From Rehmannia glutinosa (lineage: Eukaryota > Streptophyta > Magnoliopsida > Lamiales > Orobanchaceae), in contig CM071934.1 in the NCBI GenBank assembly GCA_016081115.2, positions 63,907,267-63,971,266 of the forward strand: a DNA stretch of 64,000 nt, read 5' to 3'. The notes beneath the pieces are model-generated. The model did no database searches. It saw nothing but the letters and a program-made list of their open reading frames with translations, and was not told the origin of the DNA. The position numbers and the translations under genes are program-made. Each line of letters opens with the position of its first letter. Position 1 is the stretch's first letter. Below are positions 23,691-35,000 of the stretch, in pieces.

Positions 23691-24511
23691 ATATCGAATG
23701 ATAGAGACACTATAGCAATTAACACATACTATGCTTAAAGAAAATCATCAAGAGTGTAATACAACATGTAAGTTCAAATAAGCTTTATAGAAAGCTATAT
23801 AAGTTCTCTTTTCTTGTTTGAAAATCCGAGAGCAAATAGTTGAGACCTCATTGAAAAGAAGTATTTGAATAAGAGTTGGCTAAGCAAATATATGCAATCA
23901 AATATTGAATAGTGCCTTTCAAAAAATCAAAAAAAAAAATCCTCTTAGTGGCACTTGTATGGAATAAGCATATAGGCATATGGCACAACATGTATCGAGT
24001 CTATGAAATGAATAACGATAATGAGCGTACCTCGATAGTTCATGTTCCTCTTGATATATTACGAGTAGATAACCATTGAAGAAGATATGTAAATCCTACA
24101 CAATACTTAGAACACATTTTGCCCAAAACATAGTAATGGAAGTGTAGGCTTAAAGCAATAAATGATAACACAAATATGTTTATGCTTTAAAAATTCATAC
24201 GAGACAATAAACCACATGAGTCAAAGTAAGTGCACAAGAGTTTAAAAACATCATGCAATGTCTCTTTTTCAAAGAATTTTAAAAACACAAATATATATTG
24301 AAGACCTTTATTTAGAATAAATTGAAAACTCATTTTTACAACAAAAACACAAATAAACACATGCATAATAAAAACTAAAATGCATATTTAAGTAGGAAGA
24401 TACGGTTTACCAATTTCGTCATTTCCATGGGTTGTGCCGTTCCCATTGTTGATGATATATTCCCCTTTGAAAATCAACTTGTTGATGATAGCTCTTCCTA
24501 TTGCTCCATTT
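23691..24511 (-). other. B1 AT-rich internal region without genes
   Basis: About 820 bases between the RT remnant and gag, where protease and integrase should be. No copia PR or INT motif is visible in any frame. The stretch is collinear with 48701-49938 of B2, so the loss predates both copies. Confidence 0.65.
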
Positions 24512-25849
24512 TCAAGCATTGTGGCCTTCCCATTTTTGAAAGTGTCTTTCTCTTGGAAATTTATTGTGGTGATGTTTTCTCCTTTGATCAAATGAGACGT
24601 TCATTTGATGTCTCCTTGGCGGCATGAATTTTCCTTGAATATTATTCCGCGGGGTACCTAATATGACATCGTTTTGTGGTACCCTCAAGTGTTTGGGTCC
24701 TTTGGGATTAGTCTTGAGACTTTTAAGTCTCCAACAATAATTAGAGCTATTTCTAGCCCGACAATTATTTACCGTATGACCCTTTTCACCACAATAGAAG
24801 CATGTAATAATTCTAGAAGTGTAATGACCAACATGCTTAGAGACTTGACTATTTTTCATATGATTAACAACATTAGGCTTATGGTCAAGTCCTTGTTTCA
24901 ATTTATCACAACTATGAATATTAACAATATCGGTCATTTTATCGGTACTCAAGTTGGATTTTGATAAATCCTTTTTCATGCAATTAATATCCTCAACAAG
25001 AGTACTATTTTCTTTTTCAAGATTTCTAACCTTATCAAGTGTGGTGGTGTGAGCACATGATAGTGATTCATAGGAAGTAAATAGACTATCCTTTTCATTT
25101 TTCAAACCATTGAATTCCTTTTTCAAATTTTTGTATTTAACAAGTAAGCTTTGGAATTCATTTTGAAGGTCATCAAAATCATTTTGCAAATCACTATAAT
25201 CATTTTGTATAACAATATCATAGGAAGTAGAGGGTTTAAGACATACCTCGTTTTCTTCTTCGATGCCCATAAAACATTGTTCGACTACTTCATAGTTGGA
25301 AGTTGTAAAAGGCTTGTTCCTTAGATTTGACCTTGTATCCCTTTGAGAAGTAGATGCTTTTGACTTGCTCCTATCATTTGCATATACTTCATGAATGGCT
25401 TCTAATTTTTGCCATACTTCATGAGCCGATCGAATTCCTACAATAAGATCATATTCCAAATTGGTAAGTGAACAATATAAAATATTGAGAGCTTTACCAT
25501 TTAAGGAGATGATTTTCTTTTCTTCATCATTGAGCTCCTTGAGAGCTTTGGAGGTGTATGGTGTGTCTTTCATCGGAATGGATTCTCCATTGATGACGAT
25601 GTTCCAAATATCGAACCCGCAACCTTGTAAATAGCATTTCATTCTTTCTTTCCAAAATGCAAAATTTTTGGAATCAAATCGAGGTGGCTTGGTGGTGGAG
25701 GTGCCGGAAAGGTGAGCTTCATTCGTAGCCGACGATCGTTCCTCTTCACTCGCGATGTGAAACGAGCTTGCCAAAGAGTTTGTCTCTGATACCACTTGTA
25801 AGTCCAAGCGGCTACGATAATCTAGAGGGGGTGAATAGATTATCTCCAT
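24512..25849 (-). CDS. B1 gag (coiled-coil, CCHC zinc knuckle)
   Basis: Capsid and nucleocapsid precursor, open to its stop at 24512. The conserved capsid part begins PPRFDSKNFAFWKERMKCYLQG, followed by LNDEEKKIISLNGKALNIL and SAHEVWQKLEAIHEVY, as in UBN2-type plant copia Gag. A long heptad-like coiled coil follows, then CFYCGEKGHTVNNC, a CX2CX4HX4C knuckle, and a basic tail. There is no ATG between the PBS and the capsid domain. The frame is open backwards through the PBS into the LTR, where the nearest suitable ATG is 25849-25847 (MEIIYSPPLDYRSRLDLQVV). I chose that start, with low certainty. With no functional pol in B1, this protein could only serve elements mobilised in trans. Confidence 0.75.
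   Translation of the reverse strand: MEIIYSPPLDYRSRLDLQVVSETNSLASSFHIASEEERSSATNEAHLSGTSTTKPPRFDSKNFAFWKERMKCYLQGCGFDIWNIVINGESIPMKDTPYTSKALKELNDEEKKIISLNGKALNILYCSLTNLEYDLIVGIRSAHEVWQKLEAIHEVYANDRSKSKASTSQRDTRSNLRNKPFTTSNYEVVEQCFMGIEEENEVCLKPSTSYDIVIQNDYSDLQNDFDDLQNEFQSLLVKYKNLKKEFNGLKNEKDSLFTSYESLSCAHTTTLDKVRNLEKENSTLVEDINCMKKDLSKSNLSTDKMTDIVNIHSCDKLKQGLDHKPNVVNHMKNSQVSKHVGHYTSRIITCFYCGEKGHTVNNCRARNSSNYCWRLKSLKTNPKGPKHLRVPQNDVILGTPRNNIQGKFMPPRRHQMNVSFDQRRKHHHNKFPRERHFQKWEGHNA
25782..25794 (-). promoter_or_regulatory. B1 primer binding site
   Basis: Read on the minus strand it is TGGTATCAGAGAC, two bases after the LTR end. It agrees with the initiator-Met tRNA site for the first ten bases. 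Confidence 0.88.
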
Positions 25850-26062
25850 CTTTTCGATTATGCAATTTTTTCCGAAATAAATACGCCAAGACAAGAATAA
25901 AGGTGCGGAAAGTAAATAACACACATCGATTTATAGAGCTTCACCCCACCTAGGGACTACGTGCTCTACCACCCCAGTATATCCAGGATGGGTTTCGAAA
26001 AAGAAAAAGAATTTTATTAATTACCACACTTAATACAAATTCAACTTACAACAACACCTTGC

Positions 26063-26290
26063 AGAGCACCACACTCTTCTTCAACACCACCTTTGAGATT
26101 ACCAAAATCTCTCTTGAAGATTACCACAATCTCCAACGACACCTTGTGAAGATTACCACAATCTTCAACCTTGAAGAATACCAAATTCTTCAACACCTCA
26201 ATAAGAAGATCACCACAATCTTCTTGCACCTATCACCTAGATCATCCAAGTGTGTTCTTACCACAAGAACACTCACAAGGATATCTTGTG
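26063..26290 (-). other. Hairpin array in the B1 LTR leader
   Basis: Successive short inverted repeats share an ACCA-type loop: 26095-26111 (GAGAT/ATCTC), 26116-26134 (GAAGAT/ATCTCC, a G-U pair on the transcribed strand), 26148-26166 (GAAGAT/ATCTTC), 26173-26191 (GAAGAA/TTCTTC), 26203-26225 (AAGAAGAT/ATCTTCTT), 26252-26272 (GTGTTCTT/AAGAACAC) and 26274-26290 (CACAAG/CTTGTG). A partial unit begins the array at about 26063. They lie roughly 190-460 bases downstream of the TATA box. Confidence 0.8.
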
Positions 26291-26673
26291 TTGAATGATA
26301 ACCCAAATTCAAGATTACAACTCGATAATGAATGATACAAGTTTGAGTGCAAGTGTATTCAAGAAATAAGCCTAGACCTCAAGAATGTGAAAGTGATAAG
26401 CTAGGCAAATTACAACAAGAATAATGACAATATAAGACCAAGTGTTTGCTTGAGTATATCTTGTTGTGTTGTATTGTTCACTCTTATAGTTGTGTTTCAA
26501 ATCTTCCTCTATTTATAGGAGATGATTGATACTTGATAGGCTCCTCTTGGAATCTGATATCTACAAAAATATTGCAATTAAAATCAAGATTATAGCTGTT
26601 AGAAATCAATCCCACAAATTAGGGAAAAGTTGTCTGCTGCACAACGGTTAGAATTTTGCTATCAAACTTGAGG

Positions 26674-26873
26674 GCGACCGGTTACACACTAATACGAGAA
26701 AGAAAGACTACATAGCAATTTTGCACTGGTTGACCGGTCCAGGAGGGGTCCGACCGGTCGACCATGGGTCCGACCGGTCGCCCCCCATAGGGACCGGTCA
26801 CCCCTGCCAATTTTTGAGTTACAGGACATTTTGTAATCTCTTCAGGTACCGGTCCCCTTTGCGCGACCGGTCG
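26674..26873 (-). other. CGACCGGTCG palindrome cluster, B1 LTR
   Basis: The perfect 10-base palindrome CGACCGGTCG occurs at 26751-26760, 26771-26780 and 26864-26873. Partial copies lie near 26675, 26731, 26791 and 26848. The cluster is upstream of the TATA box on the transcribed strand, so it is a candidate U3 control region; function unknown. Confidence 0.7.
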
Positions 26874-27262
26874 ACCTCCAGGGTTTTTCAAAACGTCTCA
26901 TATCTATTTCAAAACCAATCTTTCGGACACGGAATGTCCAGTTGAACACGAGACAAAAATATTGTCCAACATTTTATCGAAAATAACCTTCAAGAAATAC
27001 TCCAAAAAATTAGTAAAAATATTTTAAATCGATCGAGAGTATTAGGACAACATTTAAAAACATTGTTTCGATGTAAAAACCCATTGACACAAAATCATTG
27101 AATGTGTTGTCAAATATTGTCGAAAATGAACTTGAAGAAATACTCCGGAAAATATTAAAACCATTTTAAATTATTTAGGAGTATTTGGACAACCTTTAAA
27201 AAGACATTGTTTTGGTATAAAAACAAAATCATCAAAATCATGATGAAACCATTTATCAAACA

Positions 27263-28510
27263 AGTCCTCTTATTTAGCACTCTATAGGCTTTACTCTTAG
27301 CTGAGTATACCAAAAAGATATATTCATCAGCTTTAGCATCAAAAGCTTTCAAATTAGCCTTGCCATTATTATGGAATAAGCACTTGCATCCAAATATCTT
27401 AAAATATCCAACATTTGGCTTTCTCCCTGTCCAAATCTCATAGGGAGTCTTGGTCAATTGCATGTTTATCATGCATCTATTCTCGAAAAGTGCGAAGATC
27501 TTTGTATTTATGGCTTCAGGCCAAAATCTCTTAGGCAATCCCCTTCACTAACATTGTCGTTGCGAACTTCCTTCCTTGAGAGTTCAGTTCCTTCTTTCAG
27601 CTACTTCATTCTGCTGTGGAGTCCTTGCTGCTGATAACTCATGAGCAATACCATTTTCAACACAATACTGAGTTATAATTCTATTGACAAACTCAGTTCC
27701 CCTGTCAGATCTTATCTTTATAATGGTTTGACTCTTTTTATTTTGAACTCTTCTCATCAGCTGAGGTAACTTCTGCAGTGTTTCCTTCTTTTTACACATG
27801 AAAATTGTCCATGTATATCTTGAATAATCATCCACCACCACTAAGGTGTATTTCTTTCCACTGATGCTAGCTGGCTCAACTGGACCAAATAGATCCATAT
27901 GCAACGGATGCAATATCCTTGTTGAAGAAGGACTTGGCTTATCCTTGAATGATGATTTGATTTGCTTTCCCATCTGGCATGCATCACATATACTTTCTTT
28001 CTTGTACACTGAGTCTGGCAATCCTTCCACAAGATGACTCCTTGCAAGCTTGTTGATTGTCTTGAAATTTGGATGACTCAGCTTCTTATGCCATAGCCAA
28101 CTTGATTCGACTGTGCTAGCAGACATGTGCTTGGTGTAGCAGTAGACCAATCTACCACATGCATATTCTTTTGCCTTGTCCCTTGCAGCACTATTTCATT
28201 AGATTCAGCATCTTTGATCTGGCATATCCCCATGTTGAATCCTACATTGTAGCCTTTGTCACTGAGTTGGCTGATGCTTAACAGGTTGAAGTTGAGGCCT
28301 TCAACATAAGCAACATCTGTGATCTCCAATCCATTTTTCTTGATAGATCATGTGCCTTTGATCTCCCCTAGAGCTTCATTTCCTCCAAATATAACTTTAG
28401 CACCTCTAATCTTCTTGAATCATGACAGATTTCTTTTATTCCCTGTCTTATGTCTGGAACAGCCACTATCCATGTATTAGGTTCCCTGGCACTCAGCTGT
28501 TCCTTGAACC
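27263..28510 (-). pseudogene. A2 pol, protease to integrase (cut by B1)
   Basis: Integrase is long and clear. The block 27584-28150 encodes SSWLWHKKLSHPNFKTI, CDACQMGKQIKSSF, the core LHMDLFGP, VVVDDYSRYTWTIF, SDRGTEFVN and QQNEVAERRN. The DDE triad residues are present, and the two zinc histidines and two cysteines are visible. Block 27155-27538 continues with EAINT...TPYEIWTGRKPNVGYFKIFGCKC until B1 interrupts at 27263. Upstream 28078-28329 gives the ITDVAYVEGLNFNLLSISQL segment after protease. Stops and frameshifts separate the blocks, and the protease WYMDSG is damaged near 28480. Confidence 0.88.
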
Positions 28511-30857
28511 TGCAATCAAGGAAATCGGTTTTTAGATACCCATACTTGTTTGGGTCCTAGGGGTTAGTGCTATAAGATGTTCTAACCAACCTATAGCTAG
28601 ATGATCTGACTCTAAGAGGTTGCCATCTATCAGTACCATAATCATAATGCACATTAGCAAATTGCTTGGGGGTTTTAGGATCATACAGCTATCTCTTTTA
28701 TTTGTATGCCTGTGTGTGTTTTAGCAATTGCTTTCTTGGGATAGTTATGAAATCTCTGAGTGTAGTGCTTGGGTGCATATGTGTGTTGATAATAAGTCTT
28801 TTGCCTTGGGAATGACCTTTGCTGAGGTTAAGGTCTTTGCCATTTTGGCTTGTATCCCATAGGTCTTTACTGATGTTTCATATTATTCCTATCAGCTTGG
28901 TTTGGATAGTTTCTACCATTCCCATCATATGTATTTCTTTGATGAAATTTCTGGGGCTTTTGGTAGCTCTGTTTGCTTCTTACAGAGTATTTTCTGTTTG
29001 GACTCTACTGAGGGACCTGTCTGAATTTCTTCTCAATTGTCCTTTCAGCATACTCTACTGGCTTCTTTCCCTTACCTTTGTAACCAAGGCCAGTCTGATT
29101 GTGATTGTGCTTTGGAGTAAATGTGGGTGCAGCATTTGGTGTTTTGGCTTTTTGGAATCCTTCATTGCTTGAAGATCCCTTTTCCAAAATCACTCTTGGA
29201 GTTTGACTATGCACAAAGGAATTAAATCATATGTCTGTCTTGTGTCCACATTCTTTTTGACTCAATAATAAGTTCATCCAATGATTTGGATGCTTTAGTA
29301 AATTAGGCAATCACATTTTTGAGATTTTTTTCCCTCTTTTCTGTAGCAGCTAACTCTGCTAAGATATTTGCATTTTCAACCTCCAGCTTAGTGTTCTCAT
29401 CAGCTATGTGACTCAGAGTACTCAGCTCTCTTGTCAGCTGTGAGTTTTGGCTTTTAAGCTGGCTGTTTTCCTCATTTAAAGTGTGTGAGAGGTTTTAATG
29501 AGCTCAAAATCTTTCATCATTTTGCCTAATGAATCATAAAGATCTGTGGGTAATGAAGTGTGTGTATCACAGTCACTATGACCTGAATCAGAATGAGATG
29601 AGTTAGAATGTACCTCATCTTCTTGATCTTGTTGGTCTTGTTCTTTGGCCATGAGGCAGATCAAAGCCTCTTCCTCTGTGTCACTTGAGTAGTCAGCTTC
29701 ACTACTATCTGAGTCTGCTGCTTCTTTGCACTTGGCTGGCTGAGCAGTCTCAGCAGCCAACTTGGCTTTTCTTCTTTTCCTGTCTTCTTTCCCTGAAAAC
29801 TTTTCTTTCTTCCTCGTTCATATGCTTGTTGACTGGTGGATAGGAACAGTCAACAACAAAATGTCATGGTTGTCTACAATTCCAACACAGGTTTTCAGCT
29901 CTCTGATCAGCTTTGTCGGTCCTTCCATTATCAGCTCTCTGGTAATCAGCACTCTGATTTTCAGCTCTCTTGGGCGGCCTGTCCTCCCTTGCTTTGGAGG
30001 GTGCTAAATGTCTTCTGGAGGTCTCACCCTTTTTTCTTTTGTAGTTCTTATTAAAGAACTTGTTGAATCTCTTTACGTGAGGGCAATTTCCTCCTGGTCA
30101 ATGGTCTCCTTTAGCTCAGCTCTTTCCCTTCACTGGCCAATAATGCAACTGTCTTTGGTATAGTTGTTTCCTCCTGCTCTTTCCTTCTTAGCTCAAACTC
30201 ATAAGCTTTGAGGTCTGAAAATAACTCATGATTGGATGTTTTTTAGAGGTCCATTGAATGTCTCTGGACCATGGCCTTCATTTCCCATTCAGCTGGGAGG
30301 GCTCTTAATATCTTCATGCACATCTCTTTCTGAGTGTATTCTTTCCCAAGAGTTGAAAGCTCATTTGTTATCTCTGTAAATCTGGCATCCAGCTGATCTA
30401 GAGTTTCACCAGCAAGCATTTTAAAATTTTCAAATTTTTGAACAGCAACAGTTAATTTAATCTCTTTAATCTGTTATGATCCTTCACAAATCAGGGTTAA
30501 CTTTTCCCAGATTTCTTTGGCAGATTTGCACGATTTGACTTTGTTGAACATAGCCTTGTCCAACATCTTGTAGAGTATACCCTTGGCCACATTGTTCAGG
30601 TTATATCTCTTTCGATCTTCATTTGTCCATTTAGTGCATGGTTTTTCAACCATGGCTGGTCTAGCCTCAACAACTTCTCCTTCAGCTCCAGGTGTTGCTC
30701 TTGCAGCAGTGTTGACTTTGTATATTTGCAATGGCCCATCCTCTATCACAAGCCACATTTCATCGTGTAAAGCTGATAGATGAGCCTACATGCAAATTTT
30801 CCAGTCATCAAACTCTTCCACAGTGAACATTAGAATACAAGTTAGATTTGCTTCCAT
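28511..30857 (-). pseudogene. A2 gag, decayed
   Basis: The start is the ATG at 30857-30855 (MEANLTC). An early amber codon at 30788-30786 replaces the glutamine seen in A3 (RMQAHLSAL), a CAG to TAG change. The capsid block 30474-30758 (MWLVIEDGPLQIYKVNTAARATPG to SAKEIWEKLTLICEGS) is intact. The knuckle CWNCRQPGH has its glycine codon turned into TGA near 29865. The acidic and serine-rich block is 29476-29760, and a basic tail follows from 29214 leftward. Confidence 0.85.
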
Positions 30858-30971
30858 GATAATAACTTTGCTTTAAAAATGAAAGACTTTGAAAAACACA
30901 AGTGTTAAAACCCTTTGAAAAAGAATGACATCTACTTCAGTAACCAGTGCGGAAGGCTCAATGAGCCAATC

Positions 30972-30983
30972 GCTCTGATACCA
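30972..30983 (-). promoter_or_regulatory. A2 primer binding site
   Basis: The minus strand reads TGGTATCAGAGC, the standard plant copia initiator-Met tRNA site, two bases from the LTR. Confidence 0.9.
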
Positions 30984-30985
30984 CT

Positions 30986-31241
30986 TGTAGGTCCCAAGAG
31001 GTGTGGTGTAAGGTTTAGAAGGGGGGTTGAATAAACCTTACCAAATTTTCGATTTTAGTCTTTTTAAAATTTTTAATAGAGTTGACTCAAATCAGCTATG
31101 TCCTTGGGAGACAGCTAAGTTGGCTATATTCAGCTAAGTTACCCACTCAACAAACTCGATAGAGCTGTTGATAGTATAACTCGGCTGGTTAAGCTAATAC
31201 TTAACTTTAGTTGATTTGGATTTTAACAGCGGAAGACTTAA
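30986..31241 (-). repeat. A2 5' LTR, U5-side part left of LINE2
   Basis: It starts TGTAGGTCCC, the reverse complement of the family A LTR end, and runs to AGACTTAA at 31234-31241, where LINE2 begins. The rest of the LTR is 36471-37736. Without LINE2 the LTR would be about 1520 bases. Confidence 0.88.
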
Positions 31242-31243
31242 CA

Positions 31244-32072
31244 CTCTCAAAACCTTTGGATGAACACATTATGATTGAACGCATCGGCAAATGTTCTTTT
31301 GTTTCCGTCAGTTATGAAAAACTACCTGCATTTTGCTCGACGTGCAGTGTTACGGGGCACTCTACAGCTTCTTGTCGTTTTAACACCGTGAGTAATACGG
31401 ACAAGGATGGGCATAATTCACCGGCCCAGGAACGGCCACGGGAGCCTGCTAATCGCAACAACTCTGTTCAGCGGGGGCGATCCAGGGTTCGTAGAGTTTA
31501 TCGTCCTGTTCAGCAGGATAAGGGCAAGACCGTGGATGACTCAATGGGAAACACGGGTTCGAATATGCGCGCAGGATCTCCCCCTCGTGCCATAGTCGCT
31601 TGTCCTCCCGTAAAATCCATCTTGGTAACACCTTCGGGCGCTTAGTTCGGTTGAATCACGGGATCGAACCCGCAGATGACTACATCGAGTATCCAACCAG
31701 GGGGTCATCGCCCAAGGTCAGTACTTCCAGTGCGAGAACCGTTTCAACCTCCGCAATTATGCCTATCACGGTACAATATCCTTTGGGGAAGCCTATTCGT
31801 GCTCTGAGTCGTGCCTTCCGGGACAGCTCTTTGGATTCAGCTTCAGATCGAATTCTCCAGAAAGTTACGTCGGGGCCGACGCCCCTTGCTCATGACATTA
31901 CTATTGAAACGGAAAGTTCGAACCTCACGAGATGAACTTCGCAAAGATCAAAAAATGGGCAGATTATGCAGATGAAGTGGATCTTCCACAATCATCAGAC
32001 TCTGCTATGCGTCACACACCTATTTTCACTGTGCGATCGTCACGGGCGACTTCCCCTCAACTGTCTCAATGA
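31244..32072 (+). pseudogene. LINE2 ORF1, 3' part with zinc knuckle
   Basis: The first open block (to 31645) begins in the middle of the protein (KPLDEHIMIERIGKCSFVSVSYEKLPAF) and has CSTCSVTGHSTASC, the CX2CX4HX4C knuckle. A frame change leads to 31600-31935 and another to the final segment MNFAKIKKWADYADEV ending SQ and TGA at 32070-32072. That TGA overlaps the ORF2 ATG (32069-32071) as ATGA. The RNA-binding role is inferred from the knuckle and the family. Confidence 0.8.
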
Positions 32073-35000
32073 ATTACATCTTCTGGAAAATCCAGGGGAT
32101 CGGGAATGTTGCTTCTCGCAATGTTCTTAAGGCTTTATGTCACAAGCATAAGCCTTCTATTGTAGCTATTTGTGAACCTAAGGTGGACTTTTCGACTATT
32201 TCCGACTCTTATTGGCATAGCCTGGGTTTGACACTTGCGGGTCAAAGTTTTCGAGTAAATGGGCGGCCAGACATTTGGGTTCTTCACGACTCTACTATCA
32301 CTATTCTTAACCAGGTCTGGTCTTCTACCCAGTGCATTGTTTTCCATGTTCAATTTGGTTCTTTGATATTTCATGTTGGATTTACTCATGGTTTGTGTGA
32401 TTACATTGCACGACGTGAGCTTTGGTTGGATTTGCGGAATTTGGCCCTGGTGGATCTGTTGCTTGTTGGGGATTTCAATGCGGTTTTGGGACATCACGAA
32501 CGCTCGCGCAATGATACTCTTTCCCAAGCCTCGTGCCAGGATTTCAGGGATTTCATAGAGGACGCCAGTTTGTTTGTGGTTCCGACAACGGGGAATTCAT
32601 TTACTTGGTGCTCTCCACGGAGGCCTCTATCTTTACTTCAGGCTAAGTTGGACAGAGCCCTGGCTACTTGCCCTTTCTTTGCACTTTGGAAGGATGTCAA
32701 GGGCTTGGTTCTTCCTCGCATTGGTTTTGATCATCACCACATTTTGGTTGCTTGCTCCTCGACCATTACTAGGGGTCCGGTTCCTTTTCATTTTCAGCGT
32801 ATGTGGATGCAACACGATTCTTTCCGGGATTTGGTTACAACCTCTTGGGGCTCTCCCTGTGACATGCACCACCCTATATTGCGAGTCATGGGAAAGCTCA
32901 AGCGGTTGCGTCATGTTATTAAAGATTGGAACAGGGATGTGTTTGGGGATGTTAACCGCAACGTGGATAGCCAGATGGAGCACCTTCATCAGATTCAGGC
33001 AGATATTGAGGCTTTGGGCTATACCTCCTCTCTCCGGGATAGAGAGCTGGATGCCCAGATAAACCTTTCGCAGATGTTGCGGTCACAGGCTGAATTCCTT
33101 AAACAAAAGGCCTGTACTGCCTGGCTTAAGGATGGGGATCGTAACACAACATTTTTTCATCGGCACAACCAGATTCGTACGGGACGCACGGGGATTCAGG
33201 GGCTTATGGTGGCAGGGAATTTCACTGATGATGCAACGGTCCTTGGGAATCATATTATTTCATTTTACGAGGAGCTCTTTGCGGAAAACGGGAGCTCCAT
33301 CACGGATTTCTCGCTGGTCGACCAAGTGCTCACTCCAATGGTTGGGATACGGGAAAATGCCACCCTAACAGCCATTCCCTCTGATTCTGAGGTGCAAACA
33401 GCGGTGTTTGATATGGATTCAGACAGCTCCCCGGGGACTGATGGGTTCAATGGGAATTTTTACCGCCATTTTTGGGATGTCATATCTGCTGAGGTAGAAG
33501 ACGATGTTCGCTATTTCTTTAATAATTCGTCCCTACCTCTGGGATTGAATGCCAGCTTCATGGCGCTAATCCCTAAGACTAAGGATGCCAATGTCATTGA
33601 AAACTTCCGCCCTATTGTCATGAGCAATTTCCTTTTCAAGATTATCACGAAAATCTTGGCTACGCGCTTGGGTTCGATTATTACTGACTATTTATCCCGA
33701 TCGGTTTGGTTTTATCCCGGGTAGATAAATTCATGAGTGTATTGCGATGGTATCAGAAGGGTTTAATGTCTTACAGGGACGCACGGATTCGAATATGATA
33801 CTAAAAATCGATATTCGTAAGGCATTCGACACATTGAGGTGGGATTTTTTACTACGTCTTGCGACATTTTGGTTTTTCTGAGACGTTCGTGCGTTGGGTG
33901 GAGGTGGTTCTTCGGTCGTCCAGAATATCAGTGTTGTTGAATGGGACGCCGGTTGGTTATTTTTCCTGCTCTAGAGGAGTCAGACAAGGGGATCCCTTAT
34001 CACCCCTATTGTTTTGTATTGCGGAGGAGGTCCTGGGTCGGTTTGTAGCTGCAGCGATAGCTCAGTCCCGGTTATCTGCCTTCACGGTGCCAAGGAGCAT
34101 TATCTTCCCAGCATCCATTCTATATGCGGACGATATCGTCATCATGTGTGGGGCGTCTTCTTCCAATGCCCGGGCCTTGCTTCAGATTCTTACTCACTAT
34201 GCACGAGATATCTCGGGTCAAGTGTTCATCATTCGAAAATCCAAGGTTTATTTTGGGGCGCGGGTTTCGCATTATGTCCGTGGGAGGGTGCAACATTTTT
34301 TAGGGATTCATCCAGGGACGTTCCCCACCATCTACTTGGGCGCCCCTATCTTCAAGGGAGCTCCAAAGGTCGCGGATTTGCAGCCTATCTTTGACAAGAT
34401 AATCCTTGAGTTCCGACGATGGAAAGGCTCATCACTCTCCCTCGGTAGGGTTTGCCTTGTTAACTTTCGGTGATAACTAGTTCTTTCGTGCATTCCATGA
34501 TGATTTATAAATGGCACTGCCACGCCGCTTAAACAAATGGAAAAAGCCATGCGTAATTTCATTTGGACAGAGACGTGAATTCTAAAGGCAAGGTAATGGT
34601 CAATCGGATACATGTTGCACGCCCGGGCGGAGGAGGATTGGGCGTGCGATCGCTCAAGGTCTGCTAACAAGGCTTTCTTAATGAAGTTGGGCTGGAAGGT
34701 TCGAACTCGGACTCATTGGTTTTCGTGACACTCGGACAACGATACTTTACTAGAAATGGGGACATCCTGGCATTCATTCCTTCTTCTATTTGGCCTGGAT
34801 TAAACCCTGTATTTTTGATTGCTTGGATGATTCTCGTTGGATCCCGCACACCAATTCTTAGGTATTATTTTGGGTGATAATCTGGTTGGGATATTCCATT
34901 CTTGTGAAATTGGCATTCCGGAGGATTATAGGTATTTATTCCAACAACGTATCTCGATTACTTTTATGATGGATCCTGGCACTTCACCCTCCCCTATGTG

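Larger units (their letters stand above)
1..27262 (-). mobile_element. Copia element B1 (Sirevirus-like, family B), left end cut by the window
   Basis: LTR retrotransposon on the minus strand. Its 3' LTR is at 1-1066 (truncated by the window), its internal region is 1067-25796 and its 5' LTR is 25797-27262. The internal region is split by LINE1 at 2073-22275. Both LTRs end in CA next to the expected signals: a reverse-complement polypurine tract at 1067 and a reverse-complement initiator-Met tRNA PBS at 25782-25794. B1 sits inside the pol gene of A2: the five bases after the LTR (27263-27267, AGTCC) lead directly into A2 integrase-RT sequence, and the other TSD copy would be off-window. Gag is open but pol is reduced to RT remnants, so B1 cannot move by itself. 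The Sirevirus assignment comes from the RT block and repeated polypurine tracts; it is a family-level inference. Confidence 0.88.
25797..27262 (-). repeat. B1 5' LTR
   Basis: A 1466-base LTR bounded TGTAAG...CAAACA on the plus strand. On the minus strand the order is: U3 with a GC-rich palindrome cluster (26674-26873), TATA box (CTATAAATAG, 26509-26518), transcribed leader with a hairpin array (26063-26290), then the PBS. It is shorter than the B2 LTRs (1672-1673), mostly through differences in the hairpin array and leader. Confidence 0.93.

Noticed and set aside
24674..24964. Plus-strand ORF of 96 codons, and a similar one at 49963-50184
   Set aside because: Antisense to the family B gag zinc-knuckle region. 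It is present in both copies only because gag is.
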